Shown piece after piece: positions 28,148 to 39,200 of a stretch of DNA of 64,000 nucleotides (its first letter is position 1; the number at the start of each line of letters is the position of its first letter). The position numbers and the translations under genes were made by a program. This DNA is from Nitrospirota bacterium (lineage in GTDB: Bacteria; Nitrospirota; Nitrospiria; Nitrospirales; Nitrospiraceae): contig JAGXAR010000008.1 of NCBI GenBank assembly GCA_018971525.1, forward strand, positions 23,136-87,135, read 5' to 3'. The notes below the pieces were generated by a model, which was given only the letters and a program-made list of their open reading frames with translations, was not told the DNA's origin and ran no database searches.

Positions 28148-29674
28148 ATGACTGAATTCAGCGATCACGCAGCAGTTTCTCTTTCGAAGGTTCCGCGCCT
28201 GTCAAAATCAAAATTTCTGTCCGGCCTTCAATGTCATAAGCGCCTGTACCTCGAAGTTCATCATCCCTCTCTCGCGACCAAGCCGGATGCCGCGACTCAG
28301 GCGATGTTTGATATGGGAACAGAAGTCGGGGAGTTAGCCAGGAGTCGCTTTGCCGGTGGTACTTTGGTGACGGCGGGCTATCGCCAGTCCGAGGCCGCGC
28401 TTGCGCAGACGGCCGCACTGATCCAGGATCTCACCGTGCCGGCTATTTTCGAAGCAGCGTTTTTTTACGGCGGGGTGCTGGTTCGCGCGGATATTCTAGA
28501 GCGTATTCAAGCCGCGGAGGGGCAGTCCAGTGGCTGGCGTCTGATTGAGGTCAAGTCTTCAACGAAGGTTAAAGACGTGCACCTCGAAGATCTCGCCGTT
28601 CAAAGCGAAGTGATACTGGGTACTGGGCTGACACTGGTCTCCGTCTGTCTCATGCATATCAATACCGGGTATGAGTATCGAGATGGGCCGATCGATCTGA
28701 CTGAGTTATTTGCGATTCAGGATCTGTCCGAGGCTGTGGCTCAACGACGGGCTTCAGTGCCCGAGCGATTGGCTGAAATGAACCGCGTATTGCTTCAGGC
28801 GCAACCTCCCGCCATTGAGCCGGACCAGCATTGCCATACACCCTATGATTGCCCCTTCTGGGAACATTGCACCAAAGACAAACCGGCGCGGTGGATCCAT
28901 TACTTGCCGGGATCGAAGCAGGTGGTCGGTCAGTTGACTCAGCAGGGGGTGACGACGATCGATGAGATTCCGGCCGGAACGAAGCTGTCGATGGTACAGC
29001 GTAGAGTGAAAGAGGACGTGGAATGGGTGTCTGCGAAACTCGGCCCTGTGTTGAAGGCCGTGCAGTATCCGGTGCATCACCTCGATTTTGAAACGGTCAT
29101 GCTGGCGGTGCCTCGATTCTCGGAGACGAGACCCTATCAAGCCCTCCCGGTTCAGTGGTCGAATCATATTGAACAGGCAACCGGTGAGCTGCGCCACGAG
29201 GAGTTTCTGCACAAGGATGTGAGTGATCCCAGGAAGGTGCTGGCCGAAGCTTTGCTGGAATCTCTGGGGGAGCGGGGGAGTATTTGTGTTTATTCGCCGT
29301 ATGAACGGTCCATCTTGGAACAGCTGGCCGCCGCAATTCCGTCGCTGAAGCCAGCGCTGTCGCGCATCATTGGCCGGCTCTGGGACCTCTTTCCGATCAT
29401 ACGAGACCATTACTACCATCCTGCGTTCGGCGGGTCCTATTCTATCAAGTCGGTACTGCCGGCCATAGTTCCCTCGCTCGCCTATGATGATTTGGCGATC
29501 AAAGAGGGAGGGCATGCTGCCAGTCAGTACTACCGTATGGTTTTCATCGAAACGGATTGGGTGGAGCGGGCGACGATTGAAGAGGCCCTGCTGCGATACT
29601 GCGCTCGAGATACCTTGGCGATGGTCGAGCTCAGGCGAGCCTTGAAGGAAAAGGCAGGGATGAAAGGCGAATGA
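28148..29674 (+). CDS. DUF2779-type protein: RecB-like nuclease with Cys cluster and DEDD-like domain
   Basis: 508 residues. The N-terminal half looks like a Cas4/RecB nuclease: first cysteine in LQCHKRLYL (Cys29), RADILER and LIEVKSSTKVKDVH (the D...ExK catalytic pair), AVQ, then Cys229, Cys235 and Cys241 (CHTPYDC, CPFWEHC). The spacing is like the iron-sulfur clusters of Cas4 and AddB. The C-terminal half is DUF2779, with HHLDFETVM, VYSPYERSILEQLA and YCARDTLAMVEL resembling the three motifs of DEDD exonucleases. It probably binds and degrades DNA or RNA. Biological role unassigned. It stands alone between a repeat and a tRNA gene. Confidence 0.8.
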   Translation: MTEFSDHAAVSLSKVPRLSKSKFLSGLQCHKRLYLEVHHPSLATKPDAATQAMFDMGTEVGELARSRFAGGTLVTAGYRQSEAALAQTAALIQDLTVPAIFEAAFFYGGVLVRADILERIQAAEGQSSGWRLIEVKSSTKVKDVHLEDLAVQSEVILGTGLTLVSVCLMHINTGYEYRDGPIDLTELFAIQDLSEAVAQRRASVPERLAEMNRVLLQAQPPAIEPDQHCHTPYDCPFWEHCTKDKPARWIHYLPGSKQVVGQLTQQGVTTIDEIPAGTKLSMVQRRVKEDVEWVSAKLGPVLKAVQYPVHHLDFETVMLAVPRFSETRPYQALPVQWSNHIEQATGELRHEEFLHKDVSDPRKVLAEALLESLGERGSICVYSPYERSILEQLAAAIPSLKPALSRIIGRLWDLFPIIRDHYYHPAFGGSYSIKSVLPAIVPSLAYDDLAIKEGGHAASQYYRMVFIETDWVERATIEEALLRYCARDTLAMVELRRALKEKAGMKGE

Positions 29675-29756
29675 GGAACTGATTCGTTGGCCTTATGGTG
29701 CCGTAAAGCCGACGGGGTGAACAAGGGCTGATGAGAAAAGACTCGTCTGGTGCTAT

Positions 29757-29788
29757 CCGCCGGCCTTGCTTGAAGGTAAGGCCGGCGG
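29757..29788. terminator. Strong hairpin between the DUF2779 gene and tRNA-Ser
   Basis: Perfect 11-bp arms CCGCCGGCCTT (29757-29767) and AAGGCCGGCGG (29778-29788) with a 10-base loop. Both flanking genes point towards it, so a bidirectional terminator is plausible, although no T tract follows on either strand. Confidence 0.6.
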
Positions 29789-29805
29789 CATGAGCGAACT
29801 AGGTT

Positions 29806-29895
29806 TGGCGGAGAGGGTGGGGATCGAACCCACGGTCCCGTTGCCAGGACAGCAGTTTTCGAGACTGCCCGATTCGGCCACTCTCGCACCTCTCC
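29806..29895 (-). tRNA. tRNA-Ser (anticodon CGA)
   Basis: 90 bases including an encoded CCA (TGG at 29806-29808 on the plus strand). The acceptor stem GGAGAGG/CCTCTCC is perfect. The anticodon stem GCAGT/ACTGC encloses CTCGAAA, giving anticodon CGA for UCG codons. A long variable arm (TGTCC...GGGACC type) and GGTTCGATCC in the T arm are as expected for serine tRNAs. Confidence 0.96.
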
Positions 29896-30274
29896 GCTTG
29901 TAGAACTCACCTAACGTCAGCGTAGGGCTGGGGCGAATGTATCGTTGTTGGGATCGACTGTGGGTGGAGCTTACCCTGGGGAGTGTGATTTTTCAATCGG
30001 TTTTCTTCCTCTGCAGGCCCGAGTCCATGCAATACTCATTGTCATGGAGGGCTCTCGCCGCAGAAACGCAAAACATTCTTTCGAATTTTCACCAGTCGTA
30101 CTACTCTGTCGCTGTGAGAGGGCGATAAGGGGAGAATCAGTCTTCACCATGGCTGAATGTTGGTCTTATTCCTTTGAATTCCGATATGATAGGCCTTGCG
30201 GGGGTATCGCGCATAGCCTGTCGCTGATAGAATGCCTGCTAGGCGTTTCCCTAGAGAGATAGGTCTAACCGTTG
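29896..30274 (+). promoter_or_regulatory. Leader region of the NRPS cluster with a candidate promoter
   Basis: About 380 bases without a convincing gene. It is more AT-rich than its surroundings around 30060-30190. TATGAT at 30185-30190 with TTGGTC at 30160-30165 (19-bp spacer) is the best promoter candidate, which would leave a leader of about 80 bases before the ATG at 30275. Open frames of up to 105 codons here have no recognisable features. Confidence 0.35.
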
Positions 30275-33200
30275 ATGTCAAAGCATCTGCCCCCGGCTCT
30301 CCACAATCTCGCCGAACTCTTCGAGATTTGTTGCCGTCGAAAGCCGCAGGAACTCGCCTATGGCTTTGTTCGCGACACTCTCGAACTTGAGAGTCAGCTG
30401 ACCTATAGCGAGCTCGAACGCACGGTGCGCTCACTTACTGGTCATCTAGCACGCAGGGCTCGGCCGGGAACGAGAGTCCTTCTCCTCTACCCACCGGCTA
30501 TCGATGTCGTCTGCGCGTTCTGGGCCTGTGTGTGTGCCGGACTGGTGCCGGTTCCTGCTCCCGTTCCGGATCCCGTCAGGCGGAAGCACAGTCTGCCAAG
30601 GCTCCGCGCCATTATCGAGGATGCTCAGGTGTCGCTGGTGCTCACATCCTCTGGTATCGAGACCGTTTCTTCGGAACTTTCGATCGCCAAGGACGGGAGC
30701 CAGATTGATTGGATGGCCACTGATCAACCCTACGATCAAGCGGATGCAGTCGAGTTCCCGCGGCTCAAAGGAACCGCCCTAGCGTATTTGCAATATACCT
30801 CAGGATCGACGGCCACGCCTCGTGGTGTCATGGTCAGCCATGGAAATGTGCTATCTCATTGCAGGGCCATGAGTGTGGCCGGAGGAGTGTCGGAGCATAG
30901 CCGCTCGCTCTGTTGGCTGCCGTATTTCCATGACTATGGATTGCTGCATGGAATCATCGCCCCGTTCTATGCCGGTATCCCTGCCTATCTGATGTCACCC
31001 GTCACGTTTCTCAGGCGACCGCTGCGTTGGCTTGAAGCGGTGTCTCGATTTTCCATCACACACAGCGGCGGACCAAATTTTTCCTACGAGTCCTGTCTTC
31101 GGGCCGTCCGGCAACAGGGTGAGTGGCAGGCTGACTTGAGTACGTGGACGGTTGCAAGCTGCGGCGCGGAACCAATCCATGCGGATACGGTTGAGCGGTT
31201 TGTCGAAACCTTTGGACCACAGGGTTTCCGGCGAACGTCGTTCGCGCCGGCGTACGGGCTCGCCGAAGCCACGCTGTTGGTGACGATGAAACAGACTGGG
31301 GCTGAGCCGACGTTCTTGAAGGTAGAGGCGGAGGCGTTGGCTGACTCGATTGTCAAAGAGTCTTCTGCGTCAGAAAGAGGGACTCGGACATTGGTCGGAT
31401 GCGGGGAGCCTCTCGAAGAGACCCGTGTACTGATTGTGAATCCTACAACCAAGAGCTCATGCCAGGCCGGTGAAGTGGGAGAGGTATGGCTGGCCGGGGC
31501 TGGCATCGCCACCGGATACTGGGGAAGACCGGAGGAAAGTGACGCCACGTTTAAGGCTTCCCTCGCTGGGTCAGGTGAGGGTCCCTACTTACGGACTGGA
31601 GATCTCGGATTCGTTCACCGTGGAGAGCTGTTTCTGACCGGTCGGCTCAAGGATCTGATCATTGTGCGGGGGCGGAACTATTATCCTCATGATTTGGAGT
31701 GGACAGCCGAGCAAGCACATCCGGGATTGCGGCGAGGAGGTGGAGCGGCCTTCTCGATTGAGAGCGAGACCGGAGAGCGGGTGGTGCTGGTCTATGAAAT
31801 TGAGAAGAAGTTGCCTGAATCAGACATGTCGGAGGTGATGAGCTGTATCCGTCGCGCGCTTGCTGACGAGTATGAACTGGAAGTCCACAATGTGGTGCTG
31901 GTCAAATCCGGGACGATTTCAAGGACCTCCAGCGGGAAAATTCAGCGGCACGTCTGTAGAGCGGACTTTGAGTCCGGACAGCTCGCCGTGGTTGGGACGA
32001 GTACGCTGGGGGCGACCGAGGAAGAGCAGAACATTGAGCCTCTGAGCGAGCTTCCACGAACTCCGGTCGAGAAAAAGCTGGCTGATATCTGGCAGGAGGT
32101 GCTGGAGGGACCTCAGCCCCGACGCCATGCGAACTTCTTCGCACACGGAGGCAATTCTCTGCTTGCTGCGCAGGTGGTGGCACGAATACTCGACGTGTTC
32201 CACGTCGAACTCCCTCTCAGTGTTATCTTTGAATGTCCGACATTTTCTGCCCTGGCCGCTCGTGTCAGTGAACTCAGCACCGGTAAGACTACGACGGAGA
32301 CCGCCGTAGAGGGGCTGGGATCCTCAGGCTGCGGGCTGCAGATTCCTCTGGTACCGCTTTCCCCCGAATCAAGACAAGGCAGGATGCCTCTCAGCTTCGC
32401 GCAGCAACGACTCTGGTTCCTGGAGCAGGTTCATCCCGGCAGCTCCATTAATCACATCTCCATGGGTGTGCGTATTCGGGGTCCTCTCAACTCCGAGACG
32501 TTGGAGCGGTCGGTGCAGGAAATCATCCGTCGACACGAGATTCTTCGAACCAGGTTCTCCTCGGAGAGGGGCGAGGGATTCGCGGAGGTATCCGGCGAGG
32601 CGGTCCTCACGATAAGACAGCATGATCTCCATGCCCTGAACCAGGCAGAGCAAGAAGTAGAGCTTCGGCAGTTCATGCGAACGGAGGCGGGCCAACCGTT
32701 TGATTTTGGACGGGGGCCGTTGTTCAGGGTCGCGTTGGTGGCACTCAACAAGGATCAGCATGTTCTCGTGCTGACATTCCATCGTCTCATAGCCGATGGT
32801 TGGTCTCTACGAGTGTTCTGCAAGGAATTGGCTCTATTCTACGAAGCAGGCGGAGAGGCTCGATTATCGAAGCTGAGTTTTCAGTATGCGGACTATGCGA
32901 ATTGGCAACGAACCAGGCTCAATCAAGGCCTTCGTGAGGTACATCGAGAATACTGGATCGGACAGTTGAGCGGTGCGCGCCAGCCCGTAGAGCTACCGGC
33001 CGACCGTCCGCGGCCGCGATTGCGGACGTTTGAGGGAGGCGCGCGGTCACGGTCTCTCTCTCCGGGACTTGCAACTGCCTTGAATGTGTTCTGCCAACAG
33101 CAGGGTGTGACCACGTTCATGGTGCTGTATGCCGTCTTTGTGACATGGCTGCATCGCTACACGCAAGAATCTGATCTCGTGATCGGATCGGTGGTGGCCG

Positions 33201-36200
33201 GCAGGCGTCGTGTAGAGCTCGAGGATGTGATCGGGTACTTTGTGAATACGGTGGCGTTGCGGTCAGAATTCTCGGACGGACTCACCGGACAAGACTTGTT
33301 GAAACAGGTACGCCGTGTGGTGACAGATGCCTATGATCACCAAGAACTGCCGTTTGAAGAGGTGATCGAGGCGCTGTCACTACGACGTGAGGGCACACTT
33401 TCCCCCCTCTTCAACGTAATGATTGTGTGTGAAGACGACCCTTTGTCCGCGTTCAAAATCAGAGACCTTGAGGCGACCCATGTTCCCTGGGAGCCGACCG
33501 TGTCGGAGTTCGACTTGGTCTTGATGGTCGTGAACAAGTATCAGGGCTTGGAACTGGCGTTGCTCTACAATGCCACGATTTTTGATGACTCGACCGTCAG
33601 TCGCATGTTGGGACAGCTCGAGACGCTCCTCGGGGAATTGATCAAAAAACCTGAGGCCTCTCTTGGCCAGCTATCGTTACTCACGCCGGAGGAGCGTCGG
33701 CAGATTCTTCTGGAATGGAACCGAACAAAAGTTCCGGTTCCGGTTTCTGCCGGTATCCATGCTCTCATCGAGGCACAGGTTGAGCGGACTCCCGACGCAA
33801 TTGCCGTCATCTGTGAAGACGAGTCCCTCAGCTACCAGGAGTTGAACCGACGAGCGAACCGAGTTGCCCGTGCCTTGCAGAAGCTAGGGGTATACGCCGG
33901 TCTGCCGGTGGGTCTCTGCGTCGAGCGCTCGGTAGAAGGTATCGTGGGTCTCCTGGGTATTCTCAAGGCGGGGGGGGGCTATGTTCCCTTGGATCCGTCC
34001 TTTCCCGATCGCCGCCTCCGGCTCATGCTGGCTGATGCGAAGGTTTCTATCGTGGTGACGCAGGGGCACCTCCGCAGCCATTTTCACAGCTATGGCGGCC
34101 AGGTATGTGATGTGGAGACGCTCTGTGACCCCACTGTAAACGGAGGGGTTGAGAATCTTGCGACCCCCGTTCTCCCTGATCAGCTTGCCTATATCATGTA
34201 CACCTCGGGGTCGACCGGGAGGCCCAAAGGTGTGGCAGTGACACACCGAAATCTGGCCATCTCTCTTAGTGCCAGACTTCGCTATTATCCGGAACCAGTG
34301 TCCCGGTTCTTGCTGACCTTCTCTCTGGCCTTTGATGGATCTGTGACGGGTATCTTCTGGACATTGTTGCAAGGGGGGCAATTGGTCATTCCCTCCGAGG
34401 CCGCCCATCGCGATCCCACAGAGCTCGCTGCGCTCGTCGAACATCACCGCATCTCCCATGTAGTGTGGGTACCCTCTTTATACAATGCCGTGCTCGGTGA
34501 GGCGTTGAATGCACAGTTGGAATCACTTCGCATCGTCATTACCGCCGGGGAGAGCCTTCCCCTTGAACTCGTCCGATCACACTACCAGCTACTGCCTCAT
34601 GCCACGCTATACAACGAATATGGGCCGACGGAAGCCACAGTCTGGTGTAGCGTGTATCAAACCACACGCGAGGAGTCAGGGGCCCGAGTGCCGATCGGAA
34701 AACCGATCAACAATATGCAGCTCTATGTGCTGGATGCGTACCTGGAGCCCGTTCCCATTGGCGTACCGGGGGAGCTATATGTGGCGGGGGATTGTCTGGC
34801 TCGTGGGTATATAAACCAGCCGTGGCTCACTCAAGAGCGGTTTCTCGCGCATCCCCACGTGGCTGATGCCAGGTTGTATCGGACCGGCGACCGGGCTCGG
34901 TACCGGGAGGACGGCAATGTGGAATTTCTTGGGCGGGTGGATCAGCAGGTCAAGCTGCGCGGGTATCGGATCGAATTGGGTGAAGTCGAATATGTGTTGA
35001 GCAACGCTCCGGGCGTATATCAGGCTGCGGTTCTGCTTCGACAGGATAAGCCGGAGCAGCAACGGTTGGTGGGCTATGTGACCGGCCAGCCAGAACTCAA
35101 AGCGATGCTCGATCAGATTCGGAGTTATGTCGTCGCCCGATTGCCGCAATATATGGTGCCGTCCGTCATCCTGTGGGTGGAGTCGATGCCACTCACTGCG
35201 GCAGGAAAAATCAATCGAAGCGCCCTTCCTGTGCCTGAAGAGATAACAGGCCAGGCTGCAGCCAGGATTGCTCCGAGGAATCAGGTAGAAGAGGCGTTGG
35301 CCGAGCTGTGGAAGTCTGTTCTTGGTGTACCGGATGCTGGCATCCATGACAATTTCTTTGAGCGAGGAGGGCATTCTCTTTTGGCCACCCAGCTTGTCTC
35401 CCGGATGCGTGAGGTCTTTGATGTTGAAGTTCCGCTACGGGTGTTTTTTGAGCGACCGACTATCGTGGGTTTGGCCGAAGAAGTAACGCATTTGCGCCGT
35501 GGGGAGCTGAAGGCTTCAAAGATACCGCCGATCGTTCAGGTACCCCGGGATCAGCCTCTGCCCCTTTCCTATTCTCAGCAACGCATGTGGCTCATGTATC
35601 GGCTGGCTCCTGAAGGCACGGCGTATAACATGCCGTTTGCCTCGCGACAGATGGGACCGCTCAACAAATCGGCCCTTCGGTCTACGATAGACGCCATCTG
35701 TAGCCGTCATGAGGCGTTCAGGACGACCTTCGCGATGACGGGTGAGGGACCGGTCCAAATCGTCAGCCCCTTCCGGCCTCCTCATTGGGTTGAAGTTGAT
35801 CTCTCACGGCTGCCGGGAGAACAGCGACGGGGGGAGGCGGCCAGGCTTGTGGTGCAGGAAGCGAACCAGCCGTTTGATCTTGAGAAGGGGCCCTTGGCAA
35901 GGTTCTTATTGATTGAGATCGAGCCCGAGGACCATGTGTTGGTGCTCACGATGCACCATATCATCGGAGACCAGTGGTCGTTCGGGGTGATCGGGAGTGA
36001 GTTTGCGTTCTTCTACAACGCGTTCTGCCAAGGGGAGACTCCTTCTGCCAAGCCGGTGCCCCTTCAGTATGCCGACTACGCGGTCTGGGAGCGGCGCTGT
36101 CTCACCGACGATTGGCTCAGGACACAGTCGGATTATTGGGAGAAGAGGCTGGCAGGACTTTCCAGGCTCTCGTTGCCGATTGATTATCCCCGGCCTGTGA

Positions 36201-39200
36201 TGCAAACGTTTAGCGGTTCGCATTGTATGCTGGAATTTCCGGCCTCGTTGATCGAACGACTGAAGCAGTTCAGCGCGGAGAGAAACGCGACGGTCTTCAT
36301 GACCCTGTTGGCCTGTTTCCAGATCCTCTTGAGTCGATATTCAGGCCAAAGCGACGTCGCCGTGGGCTCTCCCATTGCGAACCGGACACAATCCGCGGTC
36401 GAATCGATCATTGGTTCGTTTGTCAATACGTTGGTGCTACGGACTGATCTCTCCGGCAATCCGACGTTCGAAGAGTTGCTTCAGCGGGTCCGCGAAACGG
36501 CGTTAGGAGCCTATGCAAATCAGGATTTCCCGTTCGATAAGCTGGTGGAAACCATGGGCTCAAATCGCGACCATAGCTCTGCCCCGCTAGTGCAAGTGCT
36601 CTTCAATTTGGCGAATGCTCCCATCGGGGAGATCAACGTCCACGGTTTGAGTTGGGTGCCATTTGAGGTGGATACGGGAGCCGCGCAGTTTGACTTAAGC
36701 CTGACGATTGAAACAGAGATTGCCCGTAAAGCCTACTTGACGTTCAACACCGACCTCTTTGCGCGTCAGACAGTCGAACGGATGTTGGGACAGTACAAAG
36801 TTCTGCTCCATAGCGCATTGGCAAACCCCACAGCCAGGCTTTCTGATCTCTCAATGCTCACGGTACAGGAGCGCACCCAGCTGTTGCAGGACTGGAATCG
36901 AACGCAAGAAGCCTATCCGCAGTTCGAATGTTTTCCTCAGTTGTTTGAAGGACAAGTCGAAAGGACGCCTGATGCCGTCGCCTTGTCGATGGGACGAGCG
37001 GCGTTACGCTACAAAGATCTCAATGCCAGGGCTAATCAGCTGGCGCGCTATCTCCGAACCCTTGATGTCCGGCCTGGCGTGGTGGTGGGCATTTGTCTCG
37101 AACGGTCATTGGAGATGGTCATTGCTCTAATGGCCGTTTTCAAAGCCGGCGGCGCCTATGTCCCCCTCGATCCAGAATATCCCCGCGACCGGCTTCGGTT
37201 TATGGCTGAGGATGCAGACGTCGCGATCGTGCTCACGTCCGAAGGTCTTTCCGATCAGTTTGATTCTCAAGCCTGCCGAATACTGTCTCTTGATCGGGAG
37301 CAGAAGAGGATTGCACAGGAAGCCGACCATAATCTTCCGCCGACTGCGACATCTCTAGACTTGGCGTACATCCTCTATACCTCGGGATCGACCGGGCAGC
37401 CCAAGGGGGTGGAAATCCCTCACCGGGCGCTCGTGAACTTCTTGTGTTCGATGCGGCAGGAGCCGGGATGTTCTGCTCAGGATGTGATGATATCCGTGAC
37501 GACGCTGTCCTTCGATATCGCCGGGTTGGAGTTGTATGTGCCGTTGCTGGTGGGGGCCCGTGTAGAGATCGTCAGGCGAACCGTTGCAATGGATGGATGG
37601 AAATTACGGACACTTTGTGAGGCAGTGCGGCCGACAATCATGCAAGCGACCCCTGCAACATGGCGGCTGTTGATTGAGGCGGGATGGTTGGGCAGCGATA
37701 GGCTGACGGTGCTCTGCGGAGGGGAGGCCCTTCCGCCGGACCTTGCGGCAGCACTGTTGGATCGTAGCGGCGCCTTGTGGAATATGTATGGTCCGACTGA
37801 AACGACGATTTGGTCCTCGATCGAGAGAATCGAACGGGCGGATCAGGAGATTACCATTGGGCGTCCGATCGCCAATACGGAAATGTATATCTTGGATCAG
37901 TTCCTGCGGCCGGTTCCCGTGGGAGTCTCCGGGGAACTATATATTGGAGGCCATGGGCTAGCCCGAGGATATCGGAGGCGGCCTGAGTTAACGCAAGAAC
38001 GATTCGTTCCCCATCCATTCTCGACAGCGCCTCACGCGAGATTGTATCGAACGGGAGATCTGGTTCGCTATCGACCCGATGGACGCATCGTGCATCTCGG
38101 CCGGTTGGATCATCAGGTCAAGATCAGGGGGTTCAGAATCGAATTGGGTGAAATCGAGGCGGTGCTGAACCGCCATCCCGCCGTCCGTCAGGCGGTGGTG
38201 ACAGCACGGGAGGATCAGCAAGGTCTCAAACAGCTGGCGGCCTATCTGGTGTGCCAGGAGGGACAAGCACCAAGCTCGACAGAACTTCGCGCATTTGTGC
38301 GGGCGGCGCTTCCCGATTATATGACGCCTTCCTTCTTTGTGTTTCTGGAGGCGATGCCCTTGACGGCTAATAGCAAGGTCGACGTGCGGGCGTTACCTGC
38401 TCCGGCCCCCTCTCTCTCAGACGGTCTGATTTACGTTGGGCCGCGCGATCAGGTGGAAGTCCAGCTGACGGCCTTATGGCAGCAGGTGCTGGAAGTCCCA
38501 AAGATCGGGATCCATGACAACTTCTTCGATCTCGGTGGCCATTCCCTCAAGGCGGCCCAACTCTTTTTTCTTCTCGAGCAGGTGTATGGCAGGCACCTGC
38601 CGCTCGCCACGCTGTTTCAAGCGCCGACCATTGCAGAGTTAGCATCGGTCCTTTCACGCGAACAGTGGGTGCCGCCATGGCAATCGCTGGTGGCGATTCA
38701 GCCGAGCGGGGCAGCAATCCCGATTTTCATGGTGCCGGGAGTGGGAGGGAATGTCTTGGTCTTTGCCAAATTGGCGAGGCTGTTGGGCCCGGATCAGCCG
38801 TTCTATGGATTACAGGCGCGAGGATTGGATGGGAAAGAGACGCCGTTTATTTCGGTGCCGGAGATGGCGCGGCATTACATCGCTGAGATCCGCGCACTTC
38901 GCCCGCAAGGGCCGTATGTACTCCTTGGCATTTGTACCGGGGGGCTGATTGCATATGAGATGGCTCAGCAATTATTTGGGCAGGGGGAAGCCGTCACCTT
39001 GGTCGTGATGGATACCTGGCATCCGGCTTCGTATCGCCCGCATCGTCATAACTGGCCGCTGAGACTCTGGTTGCCGATATTTATTGCGTGGAAGACAATG
39101 GGAAATATTCATGCGCTCCTTAACCTGCCTATGAAAGACTGGAGGCCGTTCATCCAGCGAAAAAGCGAGAGCCTCTTGTCGTTTTTGCGAAATCAAACCA

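Noticed and set aside
29945..30262. 105-codon open frame ahead of the NRPS
   Set aside because: Covers the likely promoter, has no family features and no good ribosome binding site; kept as leader region.
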